NCBI RefSeq assembly: GCF_021869535.1
Contig: NW_026262712.1
Location: 62,862,100-62,926,099, forward strand
Length of the DNA stretch: 64,000 nt
From: Mytilus californianus
Lineage: Eukaryota; Mollusca; Bivalvia; Mytilida; Mytilidae
Reading direction: 5' to 3'
Part shown: piece by piece, positions 11,991 to 23,560 of the stretch
Numbering within the stretch: position 1 is the first letter of the stretch
Layout: every line of letters begins with the position of its first letter
The notes under the pieces: model-generated
Told to the model about the DNA's origin: nothing
Databases searched by the model: none
What the model saw: the letters and a program-made list of their open reading frames with translations, nothing else
Program-made: the position numbers and the translations under genes

Positions 11991-12600
11991 AATCAGTAAA
12001 CTGTCATTTGACGAGCAGAAAGACATCTGCATTTTATGCAATGAAGAAAGTTTTATAGTATTTAGTGTCAACTGCATTATACCTGGACCGATGTTACAAA
12101 AGTAAACATGTTTCACATTTATGAAGATGTTGGTACTGTGATGCTGTTATCTGGTTGCTTCATCAATGTGCCTGAAAGTAACTCCGATGGTACATGTTAA
12201 CCCGACATGTTTACCATTATACAGCTCAGAACAGAACAGTTGTTTGAATCGGGCTATACAAGGGCCTTGTTTTAATGTAATTATACAAATGCAAATGTAG
12301 TTAAAAAAATATTGATGTAAAATTATAGAAAATTAGATTGGCAGAAAAACAAAACCTAATTATAATTATTAATTAAAAATATAAAAGATTTGACACCTAA
12401 CCATACTAGTCATGACACGAACAGTTCAATCTTCCGACCGTGGGAGAGCTGTATAGCCAGTCAAGGTCGTTTAAAACTTCCATCAACATCATCATCATCA
12501 TCATCAGTTCAATCAAAACCTTCGTGGACCTCCTATGACACCCATTAGTAGTTAGATATTCAACAAATTAATGTATGACTTGCATGTGCGTGTCGCTAAG
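11991..12600. other. Satellite flank duplicate and unique sequence
   Basis: 11986-12105 duplicates 10301-10372 plus 10832-10880 and shows that junction without the insertion at 10373-10832. The rest has no gene; a short CAT microsatellite lies near 12487-12506. Confidence 0.65.
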
Positions 12601-13150
12601 ACCCCTGCCATGTACGAAAAAGTAAAATAGCAAAAGTCCGGGGAAAATTCTAAACGGAAGGCCCTAAGCAGATGTCAAAATCAAAAGTTCGAACACATCA
12701 AACGAACAAAAAACAACTATCATATTCCTGTCAGACTTGATACAGGCATTTCTTATAGAGGAAACGGTGGATTAAACCTGGTTCTATAGCTAGCTAAACC
12801 TCTCACGTGTATGACAGTCGCATAAAATTGTATTATATTGAAAACGATGTATGAACAAAACAAACAGACAAAATAGTTACAAATGTCACAAATAGGAGTA
12901 CAGCAGTCAACATTGTGTTTTAACCTTAATCAAATTTCAAACATAATTTATATGTCAACAAAGAAAAACAAAAAGGCATATTGACAAAGCACATAAGCAA
13001 AAACGGAAGACAAGAATACAAAAAGTTACCATAGCACAATAACACAATGACGGGATGTATAAGTGGTCCAAGGACACAGTTATCGTCCTTTGGTTTTCGT
13101 TGTCTACAAATATAGTCCCTAGTGTGAACAGTGTATAACTTGGATTTTTT
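12601..13150 (+). mobile_element. Dispersed repeat, second copy
   Basis: Diverged copy of the family at 4400-5050. Shared stretches include attaaacctg followed by tagctagctaaacctctcac, and a tail of A-rich near-repeats with aaagcaca. Both copies have the same orientation. No intact protein. Confidence 0.7.
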
Positions 13151-15605
13151 TTTTATACACTTTCCCAATTTATTTCTTGATATTTTATGCATGAAATATT
13201 AAGTAAGGGGATGAAATTACATGTTAAAAAAATTTGGGTGCTGAATCTTTATGTTAAGTAGTGATTTGGTCCAGTTAAAAAAGGTCAAAAGTTAGAATGT
13301 CGGAAGCTGTCAAACTGAATTTTAGCCCCCCTTAACACAGAATTGTCAATATTTTGAGTTAGAGCTGGTAGAAGTTTCTATAATTTTGATATTATTTGTA
13401 TCAATAGTAGTACACTACACTGTAAAAATCTTTTTGAGATAGAGCAGGTGCGATTTTTTTAATTTGAATTTATTGTCTAAAAGAAATGCACTACGAAATA
13501 ACTGTGTTCTCGGGCCAAGTACCGAGTCACGTCAAATGGATATTACCAAAAATAGATTAAAATGTAAAAGTACTAATTTACAAAGACAAATTAAAGAATA
13601 CTATTACACGTTATTATTAATAAGATGATAAACAACGCCAGTACCTAGAATCTATATTTCAAAACCATCGTGTATTATTTGTGAAGTTGATACGGAATAT
13701 TTATTAACAATGTCTTGGTATCTTCCGATGAACATTTTTAGAAAAAGGACGAGACGTTCTTTGACATACCCCCAGTGCGTTCATCAACTTTCTGCTCACA
13801 CACTGGTGACTTTTAACAAAGTCTGAGTAGCATCTGTGTAATTTGCTCCATGGGATGTTTTCAAAATTGCAACGAAAGAAACTTCTTGTCATGAATAATT
13901 ATCTACCTGAAACATGTGAAAGAAAAATGACGCCACCAATGACTTTCACACCTGAAAACATACGTGTCCCCCTTTTCAATGAAACTACTACGGGTTAGAA
14001 AAAGATCTGTAATGTGGAGTAAAACGGTCAGAAGTTACATCGAATTCAATTTAAAAGTCCTTTTACACGACGCAACTCTTTGACATCATGGATTACCCTA
14101 AAAAAAAGGGGAAAAACACTGCAACTTTCAAGGAAGGAAAAGAAACTAAAAAAAAACCTTTGAACTCAGTTCACCTGTTGATTTAGTTAACTTAAAAATA
14201 TGCCCCTGTAGATTTTTTCTGGATTCCAAATTCGGTTGCTGTACAGTAAACAAATACCTATTTTCCCGAAATAAATAAGTACACACATTTGATTTTGTTG
14301 ATTTTTTTTAACAGTCCACGAGCTTGATTTCGATTTGTCTTGAGGTAAATTTTATGACCATCTTATGACTATCATATGATATGTCATAGAATGTAAATCA
14401 TAGCTGTCAAATGATAGTCATACCTATGATGCTTTAATGATAGTCAAAAGTGAAAATATGTTACTATGAAAATTATAACTAATACTATTCTTATCTTATA
14501 CGAATATTTCATATTTTTTCCAGTATAATGAACGCGATGAACATAAAAATTATATATGAATAGGAGTTAAAATCTGAGTTGATAATTTGTTTAAATTTAA
14601 TGGTTAGAACTTCGTGTTCATGTATTATTATAATGAAGTGTTATCTAATTAGGAATGCTTTTAATATTTGGTATACATAGAATGCCTGTGCAAATACGTC
14701 AATGAACTACTATACAAAGAAAAAATATCATAAATATTTATTAAAAATAATCATTACAAAGAAAAGGATTCAAAATTGTACGTCGCAGGACATTCAAATT
14801 TTAAATGACGAAGTGAAGGAGAAATAAATTTTTACTATTTAGTAGATTAAGCGACAGAATAAACAGTGCCAAAAAGAGAGCAAGAGAGGCTGCATGCAGA
14901 AACGGATGTTAAAAGAGAGGTCAGGGCCTCGCCCCTATGAAGCTACACATATAGTTTATGTATAGACTTTTAGCATATATCACTCCAAACGATGCCTAGT
15001 TTGGGCCCCCTTTTTTCACAATCCTAGATCTCATTCTGCATGTTGCATGAGCAAATAAGAAAATGTGTGATGTCGTAACATTTATGACAATCATAAGACC
15101 ATCATAAGTAATGTCCCGAGGTGTCTTAAGTGTACGATCAAAGTTATGAATATCATGACTTGAGACGCCTTCAAATACATATCTTATGACATGTCCTTAA
15201 ACCATTGTAAGACATGTCTTAATCATAAGATACTTTTGAAAACCATGCTTCATGGCTTGTTTTTCAATTTCCTCCGTGTCCCTCATATAAATAATTGCAA
15301 ATTCATGATACCCTACGTGAACAGATCTACAACATTTTAAAAGTTGCAATTGGTGCTATGTAAATGTGACCTACAGTCACCTATCATTTTGTCTGCTACG
15401 ACTGTAAATGATATTTAAATATTTCCAATAAACAGTAATTTTCAACGTATTACAAAGAGGATAATAAAAAAAACATAGCACTTTTTTATTTTACCGCACA
15501 TATATGCTCAAATAGTTTTCCTTTTAGATATTTAGATCTATCATTTTTGTTGGGACTACATTAACTTGCATATACACTTTTCGTAGTGCAACGGTTTTGA
15601 CGTTG
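13151..15605. other. Gene-free region with weak inverted symmetry
   Basis: No ORF has coding character; a 62-codon minus frame at 13704-13892 has no recognisable domain. Sequences rich in tcatatgac-like words at 14335-14470 and 15060-15250 look like imperfect inverted counterparts (for example atgaccatcttatgac against the complement of ataagaccatcat). They may be decayed ends of a roughly 0.9-kb element, but divergence is too high to be sure. Confidence 0.35.
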
Positions 15606-15648
15606 GGTGACTGGCAGTAACCCTTCACATAAGCTTTTATCCTCGTGC
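15606..15648. repeat. Right arm of the long-range inverted repeat
   Basis: Reverse complement of 3931-3973 with one mismatch in 43 bp. Followed on the same strand by taatggagt, which also adjoins the left arm without inversion. Confidence 0.8.
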
Positions 15649-15689
15649 TAATGGAGTAAAGGAAAAAAGTTCTGGAACGGAAACGATCA

Positions 15690-15850
15690 CTGTACGGAGT
15701 TTGTGTTTAGGGATTAGTTGAAGCCCGCCTCTGGGTGCGGAATTTTCTCGCTGCGTTGAAGACCCATTGGTGGTCTTTGGCTGTTTTCTGCTCTTTGGTC
15801 TGGTTGTTGTCTATTTGACACTTTCCCCATTTCCGTTCTCTATTCTAATT
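15690..15850 (+). mobile_element. Dispersed repeat end fragment
   Basis: Contains ctgcgttgaagacccattgg and a Phe/Leu/Val-rich open frame (15767-15949), a signature I recognise as a common mussel dispersed-repeat end. The frame belongs to the repeat. Its upstream part abuts the inverted-repeat arm at 15606-15648. Confidence 0.6.
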
Positions 15851-16210
15851 CATTTGAGTTCATTGAGATCAATGTCTGAAATTGAGACCAGTTCATTACG
15901 GAGTTTATCAACTTGTTCTTTAAAGATATTTAGAAGTGGTGAAAGCTAGTTAGTTATTTTGTACTTAACTGCTTTTTACATTCGGTAATGATCCAATCTA
16001 CATAATGATTGGAATCTTAGAAATAAAATATTTTCGGGGAATTGAAAAAAAACCAAAAAAACATTATATTTTTGGAGGACTCGTCGGTATTTCATAACAA
16101 AAAAAATAAGATTTCAATTTTTAGGTTGTCAAAATTGCAAAATGCATTACAAAGAATGTGATTTAAAGTCTTCAATGGACCGTATATATATGTCATATAT
16201 ATGAATATAT
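15851..16210. other. Intergenic flank of the LTR element
   Basis: Low-complexity AT-rich sequence with no gene. Its last four bases, atat (16207-16210), match the four bases after the far LTR (33115-33118) and are the likely target duplication. Confidence 0.5.
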
Positions 16211-16952
16211 TGTGACGAAAAAGTGTAGTATGGTACTTGAACCAAAGTGCGTATCCGTGTGTTTGTGCTGTGTTGTTGGGTGTATAAGTTTCGGGTCGTG
16301 CCTTTCACTCGTACACGGACGACAAATGCCAAGTATATACTCTTTAACAGGGTTACCCTTGAAATCTACTGGTAGCGTGATTAAGGGAATCCTGGTCACA
16401 TAAATAAATAAATGGATCCTGGTGCAGTCTGAACGAAGTCTTGTAAGTGAACATAAACACTAAGTCGAATAAAAGTTCAATACTGTATTATCAAAATCAC
16501 ATTATACAAGTATAACAAAATGTACATCTAACTTCAGGCTCAACAATACGGTTCTCCTCTCTACTCTACAAACGTAACTGTCCTCTCCTCACTATAAATT
16601 CTCTCTCTCCTTTATCTCACGCTCTTTCTCTCTTTTATATGACTCCTACAAGCCCGTATACAAATATAGACTACTAGGGCAACCGGGCTCCGTGTAGTCC
16701 GTGCTCCGGTAATCCGGGTGCTCCGGTGCTCCGGGCTCCTAGTGTTCCGTGCTCCTTACATAAATTTACTAGGGCACCATATGCAAATCATTAGGGCTCA
16801 CTAGTCAAACATAGAAATCTAAATATAACTCCTAATTAATATAATCTCTGATGATCTCTAACTGTATTAAATGGCTATGTGTGAAAATACAGATGTATGT
16901 AAACCTGATACAATCAGATAACACGCTTGACCTAACATATAAAAATGCTACA
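16211..16952 (-). repeat. 3' LTR
   Basis: Near-identical to 32375-33114. On the minus strand it starts TGTAGCATTT and ends TTCGTCACA. The sequence next to it inside the element is a polypurine tract, which marks this as the 3' LTR. Confidence 0.9.
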
Positions 16953-16968
16953 CAGCCCCCCTCTTAAC
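16953..16968 (-). other. Polypurine tract
   Basis: On the minus strand reads gttaagaggggggctg directly against the 3' LTR, the expected place for the plus-strand primer of an LTR element. Confidence 0.8.
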
Positions 16969-17880
16969 TATGAACTTCCACTGTTCAGTATACAGCATTA
17001 TATATCAAAAAAAAAATCTAATTAGATACTGTTCTTGAGCACCTTATAACAATTTCAAACGTAGCCAACAAGTACAATGGCATGTATATATAAAAAAATG
17101 TATATATATCAAAAACATATCATGGTTTGCATCAAAAGAACTTCTAAGATAAAAAAATATATATATAAACAAAAATGTACATGTACCCTGAGATAGATGA
17201 TAAAAAAAACCCCAACTTATCATAACTTTTTAAAATATAAAAATAGCACCCCTGACTTGTTTTGAGTATTATGCGATTTTAAATAACAAAACTTAACACA
17301 ACTTACAGAGATATCATATTTTTATCATGGAATATAAAAAAAAAACCATCGGAATCCAAGATTTGATTCTTTAAAATGTTTAAACGTACACTCAAAATTG
17401 GGCCAGGTAACACCAAGTAAATAACAAGGGTCACAGGGCTCCTTATAAACAAAATTACTTTAAACTAATTTTGCGAACAAAATTTAAGTCTATGTAAAAT
17501 AAGCACCACTTATTAAAAATAAGAAATATAACAAAAATACAAAAATTATATAGTGCTGACAATGATATATTTTAAGTCTACATAATAGTTTTAGATTTAA
17601 GACTTTTTACTGGTCTTAAAAAAAATGTAGTTAATCATTGTTTAATAGGCATTGAGACACCATGATTGAAGGGTTTCAAGCGACATATTGTAATTTTAAA
17701 GGGCTTCGAGACACCATAAAAATGTATTTAGGGTTTCGAGCACCAAATAAAGCTAAACTTCTACTTTATAAACACACACAGAAAAACTTCTGTATAAAAC
17801 AACATAGTTTACACAATAAATAAACAACTGTTTATAAAGTCACTTAATTTGTTTAATCACTATCCTCAATTCTTCCACCG
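16969..17880 (-). other. Non-coding 3' body of the LTR element
   Basis: AT-rich, with no reverse-transcriptase, RNase H, integrase or protease motif in any frame. This is where pol would lie in an autonomous element. Confidence 0.6.
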
Positions 17881-18342
17881 TTTAAATATCTTTTTTTTTT
17901 CTTTTCATTAGGCCGTCCATGAGTGACCGACACCTGGCCTCTGGTGTCGATCTCCTCTGCGTAAATCTGTCTCTCGAGAATCTCTACGGTCCCCTTCTCG
18001 GTTCCGGAAATTCTGGTGGACGATATTTAAACATCGGGGATCTGTCTCTTCCACTCCATCTATCACGGTTATAGAATTGTCACGGAATAGAAGTTCCTTC
18101 ATAATATAAGTTCCAAAAGGAAAAAATATTCTGGAATATTATTTCCACAGGAATAAATATTACAGTATATGTTCCTAACGGAATAAATGGTATAGAATAT
18201 TTGTTCCAACAGGAATAGATATTATGACATTGTTTATAATAAAGTTTCCAGTGGAACTTCTGTTAGGCGGAACAAATATACGTTGACAGAATCACCCTTG
18301 GGACCCTATCCCGTTATTCCGTGGATAATTGTAAGGAATCTT
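17881..18342 (-). pseudogene. 3' remnant of gag with palindromic repeats
   Basis: This lies just downstream of gag once the 11.4-kb insert is set aside. A frame at 17908-18102 is rich in Arg, Asp and Pro (for example RRGDRHQRPG), as gag tails can be, but I see no CCHC zinc knuckle. At 18113-18265 the palindromic motif TTCCnnnnGGAA recurs about every 35 bp in a degenerate tandem array. The reading frame is not continuous with the gag part. Confidence 0.4.
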
Positions 18343-18351
18343 ACTTTTGTC

Positions 18352-18438
18352 CAATCTAATTAAAATATAGATCTCGGATTTCGTTATACTACGTTATACT
18401 ACATACGAGGATCTAACAACTACCCGTATAAGGTTTCA
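18352..18438 (+). repeat. Left terminal inverted repeat of 11.4-kb element
   Basis: Matches the complement of 29703-29789 closely; includes gatctcggatttcgttatac. Preceded by the target duplication acttttgtc. Confidence 0.85.
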
Positions 18439-19307
18439 CTTCTGAAGGATTTTGCAGGTGACTTTTTCAACCAATCAGAATTCTAGTTATCCAATCTGAA
18501 CAGCGCACGCGGAACATATTTACTTGAATGAGGTTCATTGAAAGGTCCCGAGGGTATCCAAAAATAAAAACAATGGAACCCCTCCCCCCTTTTATAAATG
18601 GCTGGATCCGCCCCTGACTGCTTCCCTCTGCCAGACGTGGATCAAGGATTTTGATAAGGGGTGCAAACTATGTATAGTTTGAATGGGACATGTAAAAAGT
18701 CTAAGCATTGATAAACCATACATATATTTGTTTAGCGCCACAAGCACTCCCCTCGGCTTGCATACAAGAAAAAAAAACTGTCCTCTATTAGCTGCTCTGG
18801 TGAAGTTTTTTTTAGCTCAGTTGGTCGAGTCTACTAGAGAGGTGCCTTACTGTTCGAATTTTTGTGAACTGTATACAAAAAACCAATCCTAGTCTATCAT
18901 TGACATAATAATTGATAAATAAAATTCGAACTTGATCTGTAACTTGTCATGATAAAACAATACACCAAAAATCAAATCAATATCTTCAAGCACGAAGAAA
19001 AAAAGTGTGGAAAACTGATTTGCCAGACTGATGGATGGACAGATGGAGTGCAAACGTAAAGTCCCGTTCGACTTTGACGGTAGGGGACTAATAACCAGGC
19101 ATTTTGTAATATCAATATATGATTTAGATAGCTGTGAATTTAGCTCGAACTGAAAATTCTTGCTTTTTTACCTTTCAAATAAATCCTTACATTTACAGCT
19201 AGCAATAAACCTGACTTCCAAATAACCTTGCATTTTGTAAGATCAATATATGATTGAGATAGCTGTAGAGTTTTATTAAAATCCAAGTTAATTTGAAAAA
19301 GTTATAT
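18439..19307. other. Dispersed-repeat fragments, no gene
   Basis: Contains a mussel-type repeat tail at about 18890-19090 (ends ggtaggggactaataa) and a degenerate tRNA-like stretch near 18814-18860. No coding sequence is supported. Confidence 0.45.
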
Positions 19308-21006
19308 AGGGAGCTACCATTTGATTTTTAGGACAGGAGTTTTGAGTAAACAAGAGGCTCTCAAGAGCCTGAATCGCTCACCTGTTATTTTTTTTTTTTG
19401 CTTAAATCTTTCATCAATGATTAATTTTGCTTTTTACCCATATGTTCCATTTTAGCCATAGTGTCTTTTATTTATACTAGATTCATTTGAGAAGATTTTT
19501 AAAGTTAAAAAACATAAAACAACTTGTGTAAAATTGTCATTAAAGGGCAATAACTCCTTAAGGGGTCAATTGACAATTTTGGTCATATAAAACTTTTTTG
19601 TAGATCTTACTTTGCTGAACATTTTTGCTGTTTACAGTTTATCTTTATCTTCAATAATATTCAAGATAATAACCAAAAACTGCAAAATTTCCTTAAAACA
19701 ACTAATTTAGTGGCAGCAACCCAACAATGGGTTGTTCGGTGTGTCTGAAAATTTCAGGGCTGATAGATCTTGACCTTTTGAACATTTTTACCAGATTTGC
19801 TCTAAATGCTTTAGTTTCTGAGATATAAGCCAAAAACTGCATTTCACCCCTATGTTCTATTTTTAGCCATGGTGGCCATGTTTGTTGATGGATCAAAATT
19901 TCGGATACAATTCATAAACTAGATTCCTAAAGGAACATTCATTCAAAGTTAAGAAGTATTAGGCACAATAGTTTCAGATTTTTAAATGTTAGCAAACTTG
20001 ATGAACACATTGCGTAAAATTGTCTTTAAAGGGCAATAACTCCTTAAGGGGTCAATTGACAAATTTGGTCATTTAACTTTTCTGTAGATCTTACTTTGCT
20101 GAATATTATTGCTGTTTACAGTTTATATATATCTAAAATAATATTCAAGATAATAACAAAAAACTGCAAAATTTCCTTAAAACTACCAATTTAGTGGCAG
20201 CAACCCAACAATCAGTTGTTCGATTCGTCTGAAAATTTCAGGGCTGATAGATCTTGACCAATTGAACAATTTTACACCATGTCAGATTTGCTCTAAAAGC
20301 CTTAGTTTTGGAGATATATGCAAAAAACTGCATTTGACCCCTATGTTCTATTTTTACCCATGGCGGCCGTGTTTATCGATGGATCAAAACTTCGGATACA
20401 ATTTATAAACTAGATACCCTAAGGAACATTAAGTTAAAGTTTGAAGGTATTTGGCTCAGTAGTTTCAGAGGAGAAGATTTTTGAAATAGTTTACGACGAC
20501 AGACGACGACGACGACAGACGACAACAGACGACGGACGACGACGGACGCCAAGTGATGGCATAAGCTCACATGGGGCCCTTCGGGCCCCGATGAGCTAAA
20601 AAAAGGCAGGATGAGACACTTGCGAAAAAAAAAGTCAGGCCACACTTAAAAATATTTTGGTTTGCCAAAACCCTACCCAAAGGTAGAGACAGTGGGTAGG
20701 TAGGTAGGCATTTTCTTTTTTTTTCGGTAAAGAGTAATTGAAGTGTCAGATGATTTTTAGTCTTCATGCCTATCTGATTAAAAAAAAAACTTTTTCACAT
20801 CAGGACGATAAAAGATTTTGAGTAGGCAGCTATCATATGGGTAGATAGGGTTAGGGCAAACAAACATATTATTTTTTATGGCCTCAGGATGACAATTTAG
20901 GTAAAAAAAAAGTCAGGATAAACTTAAAAAAAAGGCAGGACCGAATAGAGTGAAAAATAAAAAGGCAGGACAGATATTACAACTAAAAATCAAATGGTAG
21001 CTCCCT
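19308..21006. mobile_element. TIR element with agggagctacc ends
   Basis: Perfect 23-bp inverted ends (19308-19330 and 20984-21006). Between them run A-rich modules with aaaggcagga. A compact relative at 35278-35463 lacks the stretch 19352-20597, which marks that stretch as a later insertion. No ORF. Confidence 0.75.
19352..20597 (+). mobile_element. Dispersed repeat with two 489-bp units
   Basis: Opens with gaggctctcaagagcctgaa and closes with ggggcccttcgggccccgat, then gagctaaaa. Inside, a unit of about 489 bp is present twice (about 19540 and 20030 onward), each with aaagggcaataactccttaa and atcttactttgctgaa. A GAC-rich simple repeat lies at about 20500-20550. I recognise it as a common bivalve repeat; no protein. 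Confidence 0.75.
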
Positions 21007-21149
21007 TAGTCCAAAATGAAAATTCTAGCTTTTTTTACCTTTTAATCAAATTTAATTGTAAAAATAAGCAATAAACTAAATTATCAATAACCTGTCATTT
21101 TTTAATATCAATATATACTTGACATATAAGGGCTGCAGAAGTCATATGC

Positions 21150-21690
21150 AGAATAAAGTGGCCCTATTGCTTCAAAGTGTCTGCAAAATAGACCAAAATC
21201 ATAAATCATGAAAAAGGTCAAGGTCAGAAAAAAATGCCTGTGTCGGACATGTTCACCTTAAAATCATTCCATACACCAAATGTAGAGGCCTAATTGCTAG
21301 TTTGAGAAATAGACTTAACCACAACAACTAAAGATTGAACCATGAAAAAGAGGTCAAGGTTCGATGAAAACTGCTAGTCCAAAATGCACATATACATCTA
21401 ACAATTATTCTATACACCAAATATAGTTGACCTATTGCTTATAGAATCTGAGATACAGACTTGACCATAATACATTTGTAAAGTGAAAATTTCAAATAAG
21501 AAAAAAAGCATAATTTTTAACCAAGCAGTCATTGAACCATAAAAATTAGGTCAAGAACAGTGGACATTTGTTGGACAGAAACTTAGTGACTACACATATA
21601 AGGTACACAAAAATGTATCTGTGTACAAGGTATAAAACATCCAGGTCATCTATCTTCTGAAATATCAAACTTTATTCAAATAGTTTATGC
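21150..21690 (+). repeat. ~150-bp dispersed tandem repeat, part 1
   Basis: Diverged units carrying aggtcaaggtcag and ccatacaccaaatatag, related to the better array at 22620-23560. Confidence 0.65.
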
Positions 21691-22619
21691 TGCTGCACGA
21701 TTATGCTGATTGTAATCCCTAAGTGTCACATTTTGCAACAATGGTCTCAGGTGACACAAAAACTGTTTCATTAAATTCAATCACATTTCATGTGCCTGTA
21801 CCAAGTATAAACCCTGTTGTATACTTGTAGTACATGTTGCATGGCCTATAGTTTTTATTTTTTTATTTTTATAATTGTGTATTAAATGCATATGACAGAT
21901 CTATATAAAATAGATGTGGTACATTTTTGTACATGTAGTGATGTGATGTACATGTACATGAATGATTATCACAGACACAATGAACAAGATATTTCTGCTG
22001 AATTTATTCACTACTTTTATAGACACATTAAAGACTAGAGCTTGATATATTGCATAGACAATTGCCTTTCCTTCTATTGAAGCCTTATATATACATGTAG
22101 GTTTCATTTTAGATGTCATTTAATTATTTTTTGCTATTTCAGTTGCTGTCGGTCTATTACAAAGCAGGGTTATTATTCACATCACATAAACATATTCTTG
22201 TCCTGAATATGCATATTAATTTGCCACTGGACTGTCATGACTGTAAGCAGCTATCCGTCATCATCACCATCATTAACATATATATAAACGTTTCATGTAT
22301 AGTATCTCTTCTTGTTCATATGTAAACTTTGACCTACTGCTTTATATACATTGTGTAGAATCTGAGAAATGGAATTAACCACAATATATATTAATTTGCA
22401 CGAAAAAAAACCTTAATCACTGATGGGTAAAATGAGGTTGGGGTCACATGAACACCGTCTTTTGTTTGATTTTATTTTTACCTAATGTACATGTATATAC
22501 CTTAATTTTTTATTTAGATATCTGTAGGCTTATAAGTTGAAACAAGAGTGCACACGCTGAAATGTCTCGCCTACTATACTGACCATTGATTTTATGTTAA
22601 AAGTCCTACTTATAAAGTT
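21691..22619. other. No gene recognised
   Basis: AT-rich. A dispersed-repeat start (acaagagtgcacacgctgaa at about 22543) leads into the next array. Open frames of about 70 codons lack domains. Confidence 0.4.
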
Positions 22620-23560
22620 TTACTACAAGTATCACATTAACATTTATGATCCAAGAAAATGAGGTCAAGGTCAGATAAACCAAGGCGGAAATACATGTAC
22701 ACCTTTAATACAATCATTCCATACACAGAATATAGATGACCTATTGCTTGTAGTATAAAACAAGCAGACCAAACCATGGAAATTCCATATGGACCAATGA
22801 ACCATGAAAATGAAGTCAAGGTCAGATGATACCTACCAGACAGACATATATGCATACACCTTACAATCATTCCTTACACCAAATATAGTTGACATATTGC
22901 TTAAAGTTTAAGAGAAACAGACCAAAACACAAAAACTTAACATTGAGCAATGAACCGTGAAAATTAGGTCAAGGTCAAATAAAACCTGCCAGACTGATAT
23001 GTACATTGTAAAATATTTCCATACACCAAATATAGTTGACCTACTGCATACAGTATTAGAAAAACAGACCAAAACACAAAAACTAAACTAGTACCACTGA
23101 ACCATGAAAATGAGGTCAAGGTCAGATGACACCTGCCAGCTGGACATGTACAATCATTACATACATGTACACCAAATATAGTAGACCTATTGCTTATAGT
23201 ATCTGAGATATTGACTTGACCATGAAAACTTAACCTTATTCTCTGATCCATGAAACGAGGTCGAGGTCAAATGAAAACTGTCTGACAGGCATTAGGACCT
23301 TGCAAGGTACGCACATACCAAATATAGTTATCCAATTACTCATAATAAGACAGAAATTAACATTACAAAAAATCTGAACTTTTTTTTCAAGTAGTCACTG
23401 AACCATGAAAATGAGGTCAATGACAATAGACATACATGTATGACAGACGGAAACTTCATATCATAAGGCATCTATATACAAAGTATGAAACATCCAGATC
23501 TTCTACCTCCTGCAATATTAAGCTTTTAAGAAGTGAGTTAACGCCGCCGCATCACTATCC
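22620..23560 (+). repeat. ~150-bp tandem repeat array
   Basis: The motif gaaaatgaggtcaaggtcag or close variants recurs at about 22657, 22805, 22958, 23107, 23252 and 23408, spacing 145-156 bp. Each unit also has tacaccaaatatagt and gacctattgc. The spacing is near nucleosome length, as in many satellites. Confidence 0.85.

Noticed and set aside
14335-15250. MITE with TIRs
   Set aside because: Inverted similarity is too weak and scattered to define ends; left as a note only.
15767-15949. 60-aa hydrophobic ORF
   Set aside because: Belongs to a dispersed repeat end fragment.
18814-18862. tRNA gene with tagctcagttgg A box
   Set aside because: The arms do not pair properly and the B box is degenerate; probably a SINE-head relic or chance.
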